DNA of 64,000 bases from Morchella semilibera (GCA_009192285.1 CM018607.1:991736-1055735), one strand, 5' to 3'. Counted from the stretch's first letter, positions 44,543-56,174 are shown. Translations and numbers: made by a program. Notes: generated from the sequence alone by a model not told the origin.

Positions 44543-46512
44543 GAAACAATAATTCTTGATAGATGTAGCTTGGATTTTCCGGGTGTTCGGAGGCGGTCGC
44601 TCAAGCCCTTGGAATTAACAAACTCCAGGATAGTGCAGGATTGACTGAACATAATATAGTCATATCTCTAGAAGCTCTCTGCTGCTCTATCTTAATTTTT
44701 CCTGTGTATATATAGATGCGGAAGATCCCCATCCCCTCCAGTCTAGTTATAAAAATGTTGCTATGCCTGGGAGTTCTTCTCTGCCATTACATGGTTCACA
44801 AGGGCTAAAATGGCTAAGTTGGATCTGTAGGCTCGTATGACCCTGCTGAACCGAGTATTTTATAAGGTATAAAGTATGCTGCGACATCCATTGCAAGGGG
44901 GGGGGGGCTTCTACTGGTGTTTGGGACGGAGCCGTGAAGGATCCAGGTTTCAATTGCCTCTTGCGCACGAAGCTTTATAGCTAGAGATACTTTAGGGCCC
45001 AACTGGGCAAACCCTATCTACAAGTATATATAAATTTAAGTGAAGGGTTAGGTTTCGGAGTTGGTATGAGGGTCCAGGTAATTGGATTTTTTGGAATTGT
45101 AGGCTTCAATCTTCCACAAGGGTATCGAGGGATACTTTACAGGAGATGAACCGCATCTCGCACCCGGCGTAGAGTCTTCTAGACTTCTATGAGTAAACCA
45201 GTATGGGAACCAAGAGGGACCATGATTAGTAAGATACAAGTGAGAGTTTGGCACCTAGCTGAGCTGGTCGCCTTCTTTCAAGGCGTTGCATAAGTACATG
45301 TAGTTCATCTTGCTCGTAGACTATTATGGCGCGGCCAGGTCTCTCCGCTTCTATAGCTAGTTAATATTTTTTTTTACTATGAACCAATGCCCTACACGGA
45401 GGGTACAAAACCTCCCCTTCCCCAAAAGGCGGGCCATAAGAAGACCCCCTATGCAGAGAGTAAGGGAGCTAGCTGCCTTGTATCTCGAGCTCTCAAAGTC
45501 AGTGCCAGCCTTTAACTGGGGCGTTGTTGATCGGCTCTACACCAACTCTGCCTCAAATACCGCTTGACCGAAAGCAGCGAGTCTCAAGTCCTGCGTCCAC
45601 CAAGAGTCCTATGTAATGTAGGCCTATCCACCCCGTCCAGCTTCCGTAGTATAGGAAGGAGTAAGGGTCTCAAAACCCGGCAATGAGCCGACACCTGCCG
45701 CACAACCACACAGGCTGATTGTCAGTGAACGGGTCCCCCTGGGGGCAAAAAGCGCCCTAGAAGGCCGATTTCAGCATCAACACTGTATATTGGTGTTGGG
45801 TTTGAGGTTGATCGGGGAGTATAAACATCTATCAGCCCGCCCAACCAGTGAAGAAAGAACACCCCCCATCATTTCCTGTATGCTTCGAACGGAGAGATGT
45901 TACCGAGACAGACCCTGATACGTTTTGTAGCAAATATATGTTGCGCGCTGTGGCGCGGCGCGGCGTGGTGTGATGTATGTGTAGTGGACTACCCTTCTTC
46001 ACAATCACGGTTTCTCACTCGCACCCACCACACCACCCAGTAGAAACGCCAAAGCACATCACCCTTCAAGGGGAAAACGCAATCGATTCTACCACCCATA
46101 ATATATAGAAAGAACAAAACATCTATACAATCTCCCACTAACAGAACTCTAGAAAACGAATTAAGACACCCTTCGGTAGGAGGGCGACCAACCCTCCCAG
46201 AAAGCAGAGCCAACCAAGCCAACTATGTATGTTAAAACTTACATGGTACTCGCTCAACCCCATCCTGCTAGCTCACTATCTTTATCTGGGGATATTGCCA
46301 CTAGCTGATAGGTATTCCCAGGGCTATGCTATCTTAAAAGTAGTGCCGTAATATATAACTTTTGAGAGGGAAAAGGAATCAGATACATGAAGAGTGATAC
46401 AAGCGTTTACCCTGGGGAAGGAAAAAGATAGAGAAAAAAAAACCCTGCTCTACAAGAAAAAAAAAGAGCCAGAAAAAAAAAAAACCAATAACGCCGCTCT
46501 TTCTCCTGTCCC
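44543..46512. other. Intergenic region, no gene recognised
   Basis: Nearly 2 kb with only short frames. One minus-strand frame at 44814-45002 begins like a small basic helix-turn-helix protein but lacks any diagnostic motif. A G10-class run lies near 44900. No repeat match to the A-D families. Confidence 0.4.
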
Positions 46513-47534
46513 TCACTGAAATCTCATCTCGACAATCCTTTCCGCCACCTGGTCCGGTGTCAGCAGCCCAACCTCTGTGATAAACCCATCGAGGAACTCT
46601 GGCTCCGTATAGTCCACAAAGCCCAGCTCGGTCTGCGGCATGGGCCCGTCAATGCCCGGCGGCGGCGCAAAGTTGATGACGTCCTGCTCGATGGGGATGT
46701 CGAATTGGTCGAGCGGGAGGTTGTCGACGAACTTGTGCGTCTCGGTGGCCACGTAGACTTTGCGGTTGTAGCGTTTTGCCGCCAGTGCCATTTGGTGGGT
46801 GCCCATCTAGAAAAGGGAGGCGAGTGAGTCTAGTGGTGTGTGTGTGTGTGTGTGCGTGTGTGTGTGCGGGGGGGGGGGGGTTATTAAAGGAAGGGACTTA
46901 CGATGTTGATGATTGAGGCGTCGGTGAAGATGGACTCTGCGCCGATGAGCACCACACGGCACTTCTTCATAGCGTACGCAACAGCGTTATCGTCAATGAC
47001 CGCCACGGGTACCCCCAGTTCCCTCAATTCCACCGCCAACTTCGTCCCCTGACAGCTCGGCCTCGTCTCCGTGACAATGACCTGAAACTTGACACCTCTC
47101 TCGGCTGCCAACTTCAATATGCCCACCGCACATCTCGAGTACCCATGGACCATGATGGTCTCCCCATCCCTAACAAGCCCCACGCCCATCGAGGCAATCT
47201 TGAACCTCGCCTCGCGAGCGCTCTGCGCAAACAGATGTCCGTTCTCCTGTAGTTTGCGTTTGAAGGCCCCAAAGTCACGTGGATCGTCGTGGGTGTGCGA
47301 GGATATGAACTTTGTGAACATTGCGCAGCCAGCCGTGAGCGAGATGCTGTTTGGGACGGAGGCAATCAACGCTTTGCTGCCAATCTCGATGGATGAGAGG
47401 AGTTCGTGGATGGTGGTGGCACGGGAGGCGTCGCAGAGGGCGGAGAGGGACTCCATGGCGGCGATGGGCATCGATTTGGTGACGTCCTCAGACAGCAGGC
47501 GTGAGTAGTGGCTGCGGATGTCGAATTCACCCAT
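46513..47534 (-). CDS. GCN3: Translation initiation factor eIF2B subunit alpha
   Basis: Exons 47534-46902 and 46806-46513, with a 95-bp intron. The product is about 308 aa, close to the yeast Gcn3 length. eIF2B exchanges GDP for GTP on eIF2; the alpha subunit lets the complex sense phosphorylated eIF2 in the cytosol. It starts MGEFDIRSHYSRLL and contains SMPIAAMESL, SIPNS-like SVPNSISLTAGC, MVHGYSRCAV, VTETRPSCQG, VVLIGAESIF and, across the splice, IINI-MGTHQMALAAK, all usual for the eIF2B alpha/beta/delta family. The end is VGLLTPDQVAERIVEMRF. An upstream in-frame ATG at 47696 would add a Pro/Ser-rich 54-residue leader; I chose the inner start by family length. Confidence 0.95.
46807..46901 (-). 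repeat. GCN3 intron with GT and G runs
   Basis: The 95-bp intron is largely a (TG)n run (about 46832-46864) and a run of about 13 G (about 46868-46880). Both tracts are likely to vary in length between strains. Confidence 0.8.
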
Positions 47535-47696
47535 AGCGGTGCTGTAGACGATGCCCGGGGCGGGGGAAGTGTCTATGTGTGGAGGGTGAGTGAGTGGAGA
47601 GTTGCGGGGGCGGAGGTCTGGGGAGGGGAGAGGGGAGAGAGAAGGAGGAGAGGGGGGAGAAGGGGGAGCGGAGGAAGCTTTGATGGTGGGTAGCAT

Positions 47697-48700
47697 TGTG
47701 GGTGGTTATAATTGGGAAGAGGGGGGGGGTGGGCAGAGATGTATATTGGATATGTATTTATTCAAAGGGAGTGTTTAACGGAGAGAGGACAGCAGAGGGT
47801 AATTTGTGAAGATGTAGATATATCCAGGTAGATGGATAGATACAATACAAGGGGGTGTAGATGTAGAGACGTAGAGAAGTAGAGAGAGAGAGATTTGGAC
47901 AGAGGCATGTATCAATAGAAGTGCTGTTGAGAGTGCTATCCTGTGACGTTGTGAACTTACACGGGAAGGGTTCCGGCATCATGGGCTACGGGATAGCTGA
48001 GTAGCTATGAGAATGGGCGGGTAGTCTAGATAGAATATGTGCGAGTTGGCTATCTAGAAACATTAGCATTCGATCATTACCGCCATTGCATTCACCCTTT
48101 CTATTTCTATAAACGCAGATACAGTAAATGAATGGGCAGTAACAACCTACATATATATAATAATAATAATGATAATAATGATAATAATAATGTAACCAAA
48201 ACTTAATCAGTAACAGCAACTTTTTTCTGGCTGTGAATAAACAAAGAATAATCGAATGTCGCAGGGGGGGGGGGGGAGTGAGTGTTTGTGAACGAGCGAG
48301 AGCGATGTGGTGATGATGGTGATGATGATGGTTGTGAGTGTGAGTGTGGTGTTGTTGTATCTTTAGGTTTTAGCCCATCGACATCTCTTCCGCTGCTGCC
48401 CCCCATGTTATAAAAAAAAAAGCTGCCCCTCTTCCCCGTATAGGGATAGCGCGGGCACAAGCATCCCCGACCGACGACGGCGGGTGAGTGAGTGAGTGAG
48501 TGAGTGGGTGTGTTGGGCGAGCTCAAGTTGTGTGTGTGTGTGCGTCTCGCTCCTCCGTACCGATGCGCTGGCACACACACATCTCCATCTGCCATACACA
48601 GAGAAGGGCTGATCTATTTACTGATGCTACATAATGTTGATCCAATCTCTGCTCACACATGTAGTTATAGATATAAGCACTCTACTCACTCCAATTCGCT

Positions 48701-48733
<33 letters not shown>

Positions 48734-49002
48734 ATACAATACTACCTACCCCGGATCTTGTTCTTGCCCTGGAAGGTCCGTCCTTTGTAGGTAAATAGCA
48801 CTTAAGCTTGCTTGGTCGAGCACCTACAACAACAACGTAAAGTTTAGAATACAAACCTCCTTACCTACCTTCCTACCTACCTCTCTACCTACCATCCTAC
48901 CTCCATCTCGCTCAACCTCCATCTCGCTCAATCTCTCCATCCTCCCCCCCCCCCCCTTCTCTAAATACCCACCCACAATCCAGAGAGGAGAAGAAAGAAA
49001 GG
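47697..49002. other. Divergent intergenic region between GCN3 and the NECAP gene
   Basis: Carries both promoters. It contains several simple repeats: AATAATG-type triplets (48150-48195), a G10-class run near 48265, GTGA repeats (48483-48508), (TG)n near 48530, a TA run (48703-48732) and ACCTACCT-type tracts (48860-48905). No coding sequence is supported. Confidence 0.6.
48703..48732 (+). repeat. TA dinucleotide microsatellite
   Basis: About 14 TA units in a row, some 270 bp upstream of the NECAP-like gene. Confidence 0.85.
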
Positions 49003-49904
49003 ATGTCAGACGAAATCCAGCGTATCCTCTTCCTCTCCCCCAAGGTGCACGTCTACGCCGTCCCCCCGCTCTCCTCAAACACGGGCTACAAGGCCTCCAC
49101 CTGGAACGTTGATCAGCACTCATCCGTCATCTTCACCGCCCGCGTACGTATCATCGAGACCGCCACGCTCTCCGCCGACGGCGCCGAGAACGACACGGTC
49201 CGTACTGATGTGCGCCTCGAGGACCCCAAGACTGGCGACCTCTTTGCCAATTGCCCCTATGAGGTACCTTCCCTTCTCCTCCAAACCTAATCCCCCACTC
49301 GCTCCCCTGTCCTCGTTCTGACAAGGAGGGGCAAAAAATCAACCAGGGTGCCCACTGCGTCGAGCAAGTAACCGACAGCTCGCGCTTCTTCGCCCTGCGC
49401 GTCGTCGACGGCGGGCGGAAGGCAATGCTCGGCATCGGCTTCGAGGAGCGCAGCGAAGCCTTCGACTTTGGCGTCAGCCTGCAAGAGGTACGGCGGCACT
49501 CCGAGAACGCCGCTGGTGGCGCGGGCGGGAAGCCAAAGAAGAAAACGGGCGAGGCGGCGGCGCGGGAGAAGAAGGACTATAGTCTGAAGGAGGGAGAGAC
49601 GATCAACATCACCATTGGGGTATGTATATATATATACGCACAAAAACACCCTGCCTAGCTTCCCTCCCCCAATTGAGGAGTTTGAGACTGACTTGCGATG
49701 CAGAACAAAGGTCGTCGCCGCGCGCCCTCGTCCCCAAAACCCACGCCGACGGAAGGAGGAGCCCTGCCGTTTCTGCCGCCGCCGCCGAGCGCGGAGGATG
49801 TGAAGCGGAATAGGATGAGTCAGCACGGACTCGAGGATTTTAGCAAGATCGGCTTCGATGGGAAGATGGGCTTCGACGATGATGCGTTTGGGGATTTTGT
49901 CTAA
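49003..49904 (+). CDS. NECAP-like endocytic accessory protein (adaptin ear-binding coat protein)
   Basis: Exons 49003-49263, 49347-49619 and 49704-49904; introns 83 and 84 bp, both phase 0; 244 aa. The N-terminal PH-like domain spans exons 1 and 2: IQRILFLSPKVHVYAVPPLS, WNVDQHSSVIFTARVRIIE, LEDPKTGDLFANCPYE joined to GAHCVEQVTDSSRFFALRV, then AMLGIGFEERSEAFDFGVSL. The linker is Lys/Ala-rich (EKKDYSLKEGETINITIG). The C-terminus has a Pro run, then DDDAFGDFV, which resembles the WxxF/FGDF-type motifs of this family. NECAPs bind AP-2 and help clathrin-vesicle formation. The function is inferred from family likeness. Confidence 0.92.
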
Positions 49905-50217
49905 TTAACCACTACCACTACTACTACCTACCACTACTATTACTCTTACTATTTGGCTGTGATTTGATTTGTGGTTGAGGAGGAGGATGGTGCGAACGCA
50001 AGTGTTGGGATGCTCTGTTTTTGGTTGTTCTGGCTGTTGCGCGGATCTCTGGTGGTAAACTTGTGGTCAATTGGGATAGGTCTTTTATGTAGTTTCTTCT
50101 GGTTACGGAGGATCTGTGCTGGTGGATTTTAGTTTTGATCATTGGCTGTGGTGTGTGCATCATGGAGTCTCACTCGGTGCTACGGGACCGTCTTTCCACA
50201 TGCGGGTTTCTTTTTTT

Positions 50218-50250
<33 letters not shown>

Positions 50251-50664
50251 TGTGCTCACTTCTCGCATTCTCTTATGGGTCGGGTCTTTTTTGGAGTTTT
50301 TTATCTTTATCTTCTCTCTTTTTGTTTTCAGAGGTTATCCCTTGCTCTTTCTCCACTATGCTCCGCTCTCGATCATTCATTTTATCATTCTTACTCAGAG
50401 TCTCTGGACGGGAACTGCACATATGCTCTCCACTGTCCACCGTCCACTACACATGATCTAGACCCAAGGCCACCATACCGTCCACTTAGGGCAGACAGAA
50501 CCGACCAAGTCTACTCCACTCCCTATTCCACTCCACTCACGCCTGGCTACAGACAGAATCAAAACCTCTCACCAAGTCCCATTAGGTATCCTCTAAGCAC
50601 GGGGGAAAAAGCAAGAGACACAAAAAAAAACAAGAAAAACTACTTTTAGCTACAATCACAGTCT
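49905..50664. other. Convergent spacer between NECAP gene and PAN6
   Basis: Holds both 3' ends. A pyrimidine tract of (TC)n type covers 50210-50253. No gene is supported. Confidence 0.55.
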
Positions 50665-51711
50665 CTACCTGTCCTTAAAAATAATATTATCTATAATCCT
50701 TACCGGTGCCTTCCCCTCCTCCACCATCCTCACCGCCCCACTCAGAATGGCGCCTCCTTTCCCATCCAGAGTCTCCAATTCCTTCAGCTCCTCGCCGTCC
50801 GTCAACTTCACATAGTCGAGCTCCACTTGTACTCCATGAACCTCCCCACCTACCTGCCTCAACACCTCCAATGCCGTCGCCACTACTTCACTTGCATCCG
50901 TCGCACCGCTCATATACGCATTCTCTGCCGCCTTAAGCGCTCTATAGAGGCAGCCCGCAACGCTTCTCCTCTTATCGCCCAGATACACGTTCCTTGAGCT
51001 CATTGCGAGGCCATCCTCGCCCTCGCGCACCGTCTCACAAACATGGATCTCCACGGGCATACACAGATCCCTGACCATTCGCTTTAGTACAACGGTCTGC
51101 TGCACATCCTTCTGCCCAAAATAGGCGGCATCTGGCTGCACGGCGTTGAACAGCTTCGTACATACCGTCGCCACGCCCCTGAAGAAGTGAGGTCTCGAGA
51201 CGCCCTCTAGCTGCTCGCCAAGGCCCAGAACCGTCACGAAAGCGCCACGCTGCTCCGACTGCTCCAATGGTATGCCAGAGGGATAGAGCTCTCCGACAGG
51301 GGGGAGAAAGAGGGCCTCTATCTTGCCGGCACCCTCAGGCAGGCTAGCGTTGAGGGCTTCGAGCTGTGCTATGTCAGTTTCAATGGTGCGCGGGTACTGA
51401 GCGAGGTCCTCATGGGGTGCAAATTGTGCGGGGTTGACGAAGATGGAGACGCAAACAGCAGGGTGGGCGGCGGCGGCGGCGGTGATGAGGGAGAGGTGAC
51501 CAGGGTGCAGGGCGCCCATTGTCGGGACAAGGCCGACAGTGCGGGATTTGAGGAGTTGTGCACGCCGCCAGGTGCGGAGGGAGGCAATGGTTCTGTAGAC
51601 CTGAAGTGGTGCGGCCGTGGAAGGGGGTGTACTGTTAGAAGTGGTGGGGACGGAGACTGGGGGCGGGACGGAGGGCCCGGTCGGGATCGGGGGAGTGGGC
51701 GAGCGAGCCAT
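50665..51711 (-). CDS. PAN6: Pantoate-beta-alanine ligase (pantothenate synthetase)
   Basis: 348 aa, no intron. The enzyme joins pantoate and beta-alanine using ATP, the last step of vitamin B5 synthesis. Motifs in order: VGLVPTMGALHPGHLSLI (HIGH-type nucleotide site, about residue 60), IFVNPAQFAPHEDL (about 90), FFRGVATVCTKLFN, AAYFGQKDVQQTVVLKRMV (about 195), GLAMSSRNVYL (about 238), and a C-terminal domain with ELDYVKLTDGEEL. The first 35 residues are Pro/Ser/Thr-rich and not part of the fold. Length apart from that leader fits the family. It converges with the NECAP-like gene. Confidence 0.96.
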   Translation of the reverse strand: MARSPTPPIPTGPSVPPPVSVPTTSNSTPPSTAAPLQVYRTIASLRTWRRAQLLKSRTVGLVPTMGALHPGHLSLITAAAAAHPAVCVSIFVNPAQFAPHEDLAQYPRTIETDIAQLEALNASLPEGAGKIEALFLPPVGELYPSGIPLEQSEQRGAFVTVLGLGEQLEGVSRPHFFRGVATVCTKLFNAVQPDAAYFGQKDVQQTVVLKRMVRDLCMPVEIHVCETVREGEDGLAMSSRNVYLGDKRRSVAGCLYRALKAAENAYMSGATDASEVVATALEVLRQVGGEVHGVQVELDYVKLTDGEELKELETLDGKGGAILSGAVRMVEEGKAPVRIIDNIIFKDR

Positions 51712-52950
51712 GGCTAAGAGGTGAGTAGGAGTTTGAATAACAGTTTGACTTGTAGAGAGGGATGGGCTAATTGGGAGTAGGTGGTGATACTTCGTGCTAG
51801 AGTGCGGACCTTGAAGATGCCCATGGCGGGGCTAGAGGTGATTGAGGGTTGTGGTGGGGGGGGGGGCAGGAGAGGTTTACGTAAGGCCGGAATTGGGAGT
51901 TTTAATTAAAATAAGGAAGCTAAAGATAAAGTAACGATGTAGCTAGCCGTAGCGCAGAAGAGCCCCGGGGAGGAGAGAGAAAGAGAAGAGAAAAGTAAAG
52001 GGAAAGTAAAGGGAAATGTTTAATGTTATGTATGGAGCAGCAGGATGACGACGCCGACGACTCAGTAAGATGAGAGGCTGAGGATCCAAATCAAAATCAA
52101 AATCGAAAAATAAAAGCTTGTGTGACATGCAGCCGGAACCGAGGCTGAAGACTACGAATCTGCTCATAGAGGGTGAGCGTCTGCATGTATCACCCTGAAA
52201 AATACCATTGGTTGGGGGCTTGTAATATGTATTGTTAAACTAATCCTATCCAAGTGGCCATCAGCCAATAGTAGGTACATGTACCTACATACTCCCGCTC
52301 ACCCTCATGAGTAGATCCGCCAGGATATCATTTAAATAATACCCTTGTGCTCTGCTGTTTTTATGGGTAGGAAATGTATCTCTGCTATGCCAAATAAGCT
52401 GTACCAGGTGTTGAGGGTAAGTGATCAGAATCTGATAAGTGAATGTTGCGGTGGATACGTGTAAATTCTCTTATCAGATTCTGATCACTTTTCGCTACAC
52501 CCTAGTACATATCAGCTTGCCCTTGGCGGGTGGGGATTACATGTAATTTCGCCGCCGTTGGCTTGGCGTGCCCCATGTGCTTACAAAATCACCTGGCCAT
52601 CAATCGTGGGCGGTCCACAAGCCCATAGTCTACTATAAGCAGAAACATAAGCCTAGGTACTGAGGGCCGCTTTTACGTCGGGGTTGGACTTTCTGAGTCG
52701 TGAGTGATATCTCATGATTCATGGCTCCGCAGTTTACTTCCCACCACCGCACAACCCCCACGGCTTAAAGGATTCCAAAAATCCAGTATAAAAGCATCAA
52801 TTAGCAATATCTTAACGATATCTACATAAAAAAACACTAGAGGGAGAAGGGAAAATAATAGGAAAGAGAAAAAAAAGTATTCGCCGACCCAAGTCAGCAC
52901 CCTCTATAAATACATAAATTCTAATTAACCTACTACTACTAATACTACTA
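51712..52950. other. Intergenic region between PAN6 and CCL1
   Basis: Contains the PAN6 promoter and the CCL1 3' end. A G10-class run occurs near 51860, and a 102-bp TA-flanked inverted-repeat element lies at 52404-52505. No gene is supported. Confidence 0.5.
52404..52505. mobile_element. 102-bp MITE with TA duplication
   Basis: Flanked by TA (52402-52403 and 52506-52507). Its arms form an imperfect inverted repeat of about 37 bp (CCAGGTGTTGAGGG.. against CTAGGGTGTAGCGA..), ending in a perfect 20-bp stretch AGTGATCAGAATCTGATAAG. The TA target fits Tc1/mariner-type mobilisation. No coding capacity. Confidence 0.8.
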
Positions 52951-54250
52951 CTACGACTCCTGCGGATGTAGTGCCCCTCCAAACACATCTCCATCCCTGG
53001 CCAGCTTCTCCCTCTCCAGCTTCCTCTTCTTCGCCCTGCGCTCCTCGTCCGCCGCGTTCCCCTCATAGTTTCCCTCCTTCTCCTTCTTTGCGCCATTACC
53101 GTTCGCCTTATCCCTATTCGTCACATGGTAGAGCTTCTTATCCACCCGCGTAACCTCCTTAATCAACCCCTTATCTAAGCTCGCCATCACCGACGTCGCC
53201 ACGCCATTCTGCGGCAACTGCAGGCAAAGCCCCGGATATGGGTTCGGCGACTCCCTCGTAATCTTACTCGAGAGATGCCGCTCCGCACACTCCGTCACAA
53301 CCTTCAATAACTTTGCCTTTGTCGCCTCTGCCGCGCTCCCCGCCGGGAACTTTACATCCAGATACATCTTTGCCAGCTCCGCATCTGCCTCCAGGAATGC
53401 CGCAAAGCTGATCTGCGGCGGTGTGTACAGAAAGTACACGTCCGTGAGTAGCGCCGTACTCGTGAGTATGCCTCTAGCTTCGCCGTGTGCCCTCCCAATG
53501 CGGCCGACAATATCCGCACCCGCGAGCTCTTCTAGCCGCCGGCGCGCTTCGGCGCCCTCATCAGGGAGCTGCGCAGGCGACGTGTAGGAACCTTGGTGCA
53601 TGGCGTTTAGCTCCAGGAAGATGCCCTCAAGGCCACGGAAGGGGTGCCAGATCTGGAAGGCCCAGCGTAGGCCCATGGCAATCTTGAACTCTGGGGAGAT
53701 GAGGTCATCTTTTGTTATTGTTGTGCCGGCGGTGAGAGCTGTTGCGATGAAGCGGTCGATAGGGGTATAGTAGTTCTCTGTCTTTGTCGCGAGGTATAGG
53801 ATTGGAAGTAAGAGCTTCTTGGGGTGTAGGGTGAGCGTACTAGTAGTTAGGTAGAGACGATGTAGAAACGTGAGTGCTGTTGCCTATTATTGAGAGGGTT
53901 CTCTTGGTTAGCTGTGATGGCGATTGAGGTAGGTACAGGTGGACGAAAGGGGGGATTACTTTGACAGCGCTGGGGAACTTGAAATGATCCGAGAGCTGCA
54001 TGCACTTGACACAATAGTATGCAACGAGCTTGAGCTCCTCCTCCGCCGTCGGGCAGTCGATCTCCTCGTCGTCGTCTGCAGAGTCTTGCTCATCGCGGGG
54101 CCCGGCGGCGGCGGCGCGCGCAGCCTTGATCGAAGCTGTGATTTTCTCTGCGGCGGCACGATTCGTGGCATGTCGAATTTCTGATAGCTGCTGGGGCGTG
54201 TATGTGAAGAGGCGGTACTGAGTTGATGTCGTGTAAATTGTGTCTTCCAT
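52951..54250 (-). CDS. CCL1: Cyclin H homologue, TFIIH/CAK cyclin subunit
   Basis: Exons 54250-53960 and 53883-52951, with a 76-bp intron; 407 aa. Starts MEDTIYTTSTQYRLFTYTP, the cyclin H signature (S-T-Q-x-R-x-W/F). The first cyclin box spans the splice: CVKCMQLSDHFKFPSAVK joined to ATALTFLHRLYL, then HPKKLLLPILYLATKTENYY. The second box follows (GIFLELNAM to FLEADAELAKMYLDVKF). The C-terminus is Lys/Arg/Glu-rich (EERRAKKRKLEREKLARDGD). Cyclin H binds Kin28/CDK7 and the complex phosphorylates the RNA polymerase II tail. Somewhat longer than S. pombe and human cyclin H; near the yeast Ccl1 size. Confidence 0.93.
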
Positions 54251-55300
54251 TGTTTTTTTCTTCCTTTTTTGTTAAGTGTTGTAAAATATGATATGTTTGT
54301 TTGTTTGTTCTCCATATAATCTCTCTTCAAGATCACCAAACCCCCGTTATCCATAAAGTCGTCGTAGAGAGCCAATCAATTTCGGCTGCAGCCGCCTGGA
54401 AGCAACCTTACTACTTTTACTTCTTACTGACAGGCAAAAGCTCTAAGCCGGGTAACAAGGCATCTTGGCAGTGAGAATATAAATACTTCCAACTCCCCCC
54501 ACCTCCCCTCTTGATCTCCTCAGAAATCGTTGGGCCCAATCTAGACAGTACAGTCCATGCAATCCTGCTAGGGGACTGGAATTCTTCCACTCCGAAGCGG
54601 GGACAATTGTTGGTTTGTGATCTTGAGACCCATAGAGGAATCACTGGGTCACTTTTAAGAACTGACCGGACCGTTCAGTGGTCCGAAACAGTGTCAGAGG
54701 TGACCGACATCCAGAAACCTTAGAGAGAACATTTAGGTGGTGAGGGGAATAGAAACAATAATAATGTGAAGAGTCCATTGGACTATAAACTAGAAATGAT
54801 CACCCCCGGACCCGCGGACATGAGCGAGATTAGATTATCGCCATGTAAGATTTGCACGACCTCATGTGAAAACTAGGGTACCCACTCAACCTCACTAGAA
54901 ATACGAGGGGGTTTGAAATAGGCTTCTACCATCAATTGATCAAGTCCAAGTCTCCAAAGCAAGCCTCGCCCTCTATGGGCGTAAAAACTCTCTTTAACAG
55001 GCTGCTAAATGGGCCCTATAGTAACATCGAGTCCACACATACTCAGTCCCAAGCCCAGAAGAAAACAAAGGTCGCATCGGGGGGGAAAGAAAAAAAAAAC
55101 TCTTGAGAAAAAAGTACATGCGCCCAATAAAGAAAAGACAAACGCCACAAAAACCGCCCAGGAACAAACACAAAAATGATGAATTATATACCCCTCTCGC
55201 AGCGAGAGGGGCAGCCCTTCTTCTGAGCCAGCTTTATAAATACAGATGAGTGGTGACCGTATTTCTACCGTCACCGCACGCTCAACTCTTAGGCCCCTGT
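54251..55300. other. Intergenic region between CCL1 and NOP10
   Basis: Carries the CCL1 promoter and the NOP10 3' region. No family-like open frame is seen. A short perfect hairpin lies at 55191-55211. Confidence 0.5.
55191..55211 (-). other. Perfect GC-rich hairpin downstream of NOP10
   Basis: CCCCTCTCGC-A-GCGAGAGGGG: 10-bp arms around one base (8 bp with a realistic loop). It is 90 bp past the NOP10 stop on the minus strand, so probably in its 3' untranslated region. Confidence 0.6.
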
Positions 55301-55805
55301 TTACCATGGCTTCTGCTCCGCTATTACCACACATGCACCCGTTAGTAATTAGAAAACAGGAGGAAAAAAGGAGGAAAAAAGGAGATATACCCTGCTGTGA
55401 CATCAAGATCCCGAACCTCTTCTTCAAGGTAACTCTGTGTCTTTACGCCAATGCACGTTAGTCAAAGCGTTGACAAGAACTGATTTCGAGGCATTGTAAA
55501 AGTAGAGAGGGTGGGGGACGAGTGGGTATCAGAAGGAACAATTGGATATATTTTAATGTTTTGCGTCGGCATTACGACCACTGATTGGTCGCTACGAACG
55601 CTTCACAAAGTTTCATCATATGAAATCTCTTTCTATCCCCCTCAAAAAAGCAATAGATAGTACGAAGGGAAGCATACCGAGAGTATTTGTCATCGGGCGA
55701 AAAGCGCGCAGGGTGGGCGCTCTTTGTTACAGCGCCTGAGGATGTGATCTTCTTGAGGGTGTATACGCGGTTTCCCGCGGCGTCGAGGGTGTACATTAAA
55801 TGCAT
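55301..55805 (-). CDS. NOP10: H/ACA snoRNP subunit Nop10
   Basis: Three exons: 55805-55678, 55440-55391 and 55320-55301; introns 237 and 70 bp; 65 aa. The protein [19 protein letters not shown].. has the conserved [15 protein letters not shown], then (exon 2) [16 protein letters not shown], and ends AEQKPW. Nop10 is a core part of the box H/ACA particle with Cbf5, Gar1 and Nhp2, which pseudouridylates rRNA in the nucleolus; it also bridges to rRNA processing. The length matches the family (about 60-65 aa). Exons 2 and 3 are only 50 and 20 nt, so gene finders can easily miss them and read on to false C-termini. An upstream in-frame ATG exists at 55928 but family length supports 55805. Confidence 0.95.
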
Positions 55806-56174
55806 CTTTGATGGTGTAGTTGGGTTGGAATTGGGAACGGGCGGGTTCTGGGTGAAATTTTTAGATATGGTATGGTGCGCCGGGTAATTTTGTGGGTCTT
55901 GGCAAGGATGGGATGGGCTGCTGCACAAGCGGTCACTCGTTCGATTCAGGCGCCCACAAACTACATGTTTTTGTTTACATCAGTAATCGTATCCAGCCAC
56001 AAACTACATGTAAGTAAGTATTGGTTATCGATTTATTCGTTACTAAGTCAAAAACCATCCCATTCTCATCCTTAAGAATAATGGGTAACTATTGCTACTC
56101 GACAGAGATTATAGAGGTAAACTAAAGAAATGACTAGAGTGATTCGCCCCCCGAACAAAAATGGCATTTGACCC

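Noticed and set aside
44814-45002. Minus-strand frame beginning MGPKVSLAIKLRAQEAI
   Set aside because: Slight likeness to a transposase helix-turn-helix start, but it ends soon and no catalytic region follows.
48203-48599. Minus-strand frames of 130 and 63 codons between GCN3 and the NECAP gene
   Set aside because: They run through GTGA, TG and G simple repeats and encode low-complexity His/Thr/Ser/Pro sequence.
49287-49826. 179-codon antisense frame over the NECAP-like gene
   Set aside because: It overlaps well-supported exons on the other strand and shows no domain; typical of GC-rich antisense frames.
54030-54375. Several frames opposite and beside CCL1 exon 1
   Set aside because: Shadows of the cyclin H coding sequence; no independent motif.
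55930-55970. TTCGATTC motif that resembles a tRNA T-loop
   Set aside because: No matching acceptor stem or anticodon arm could be found around it.
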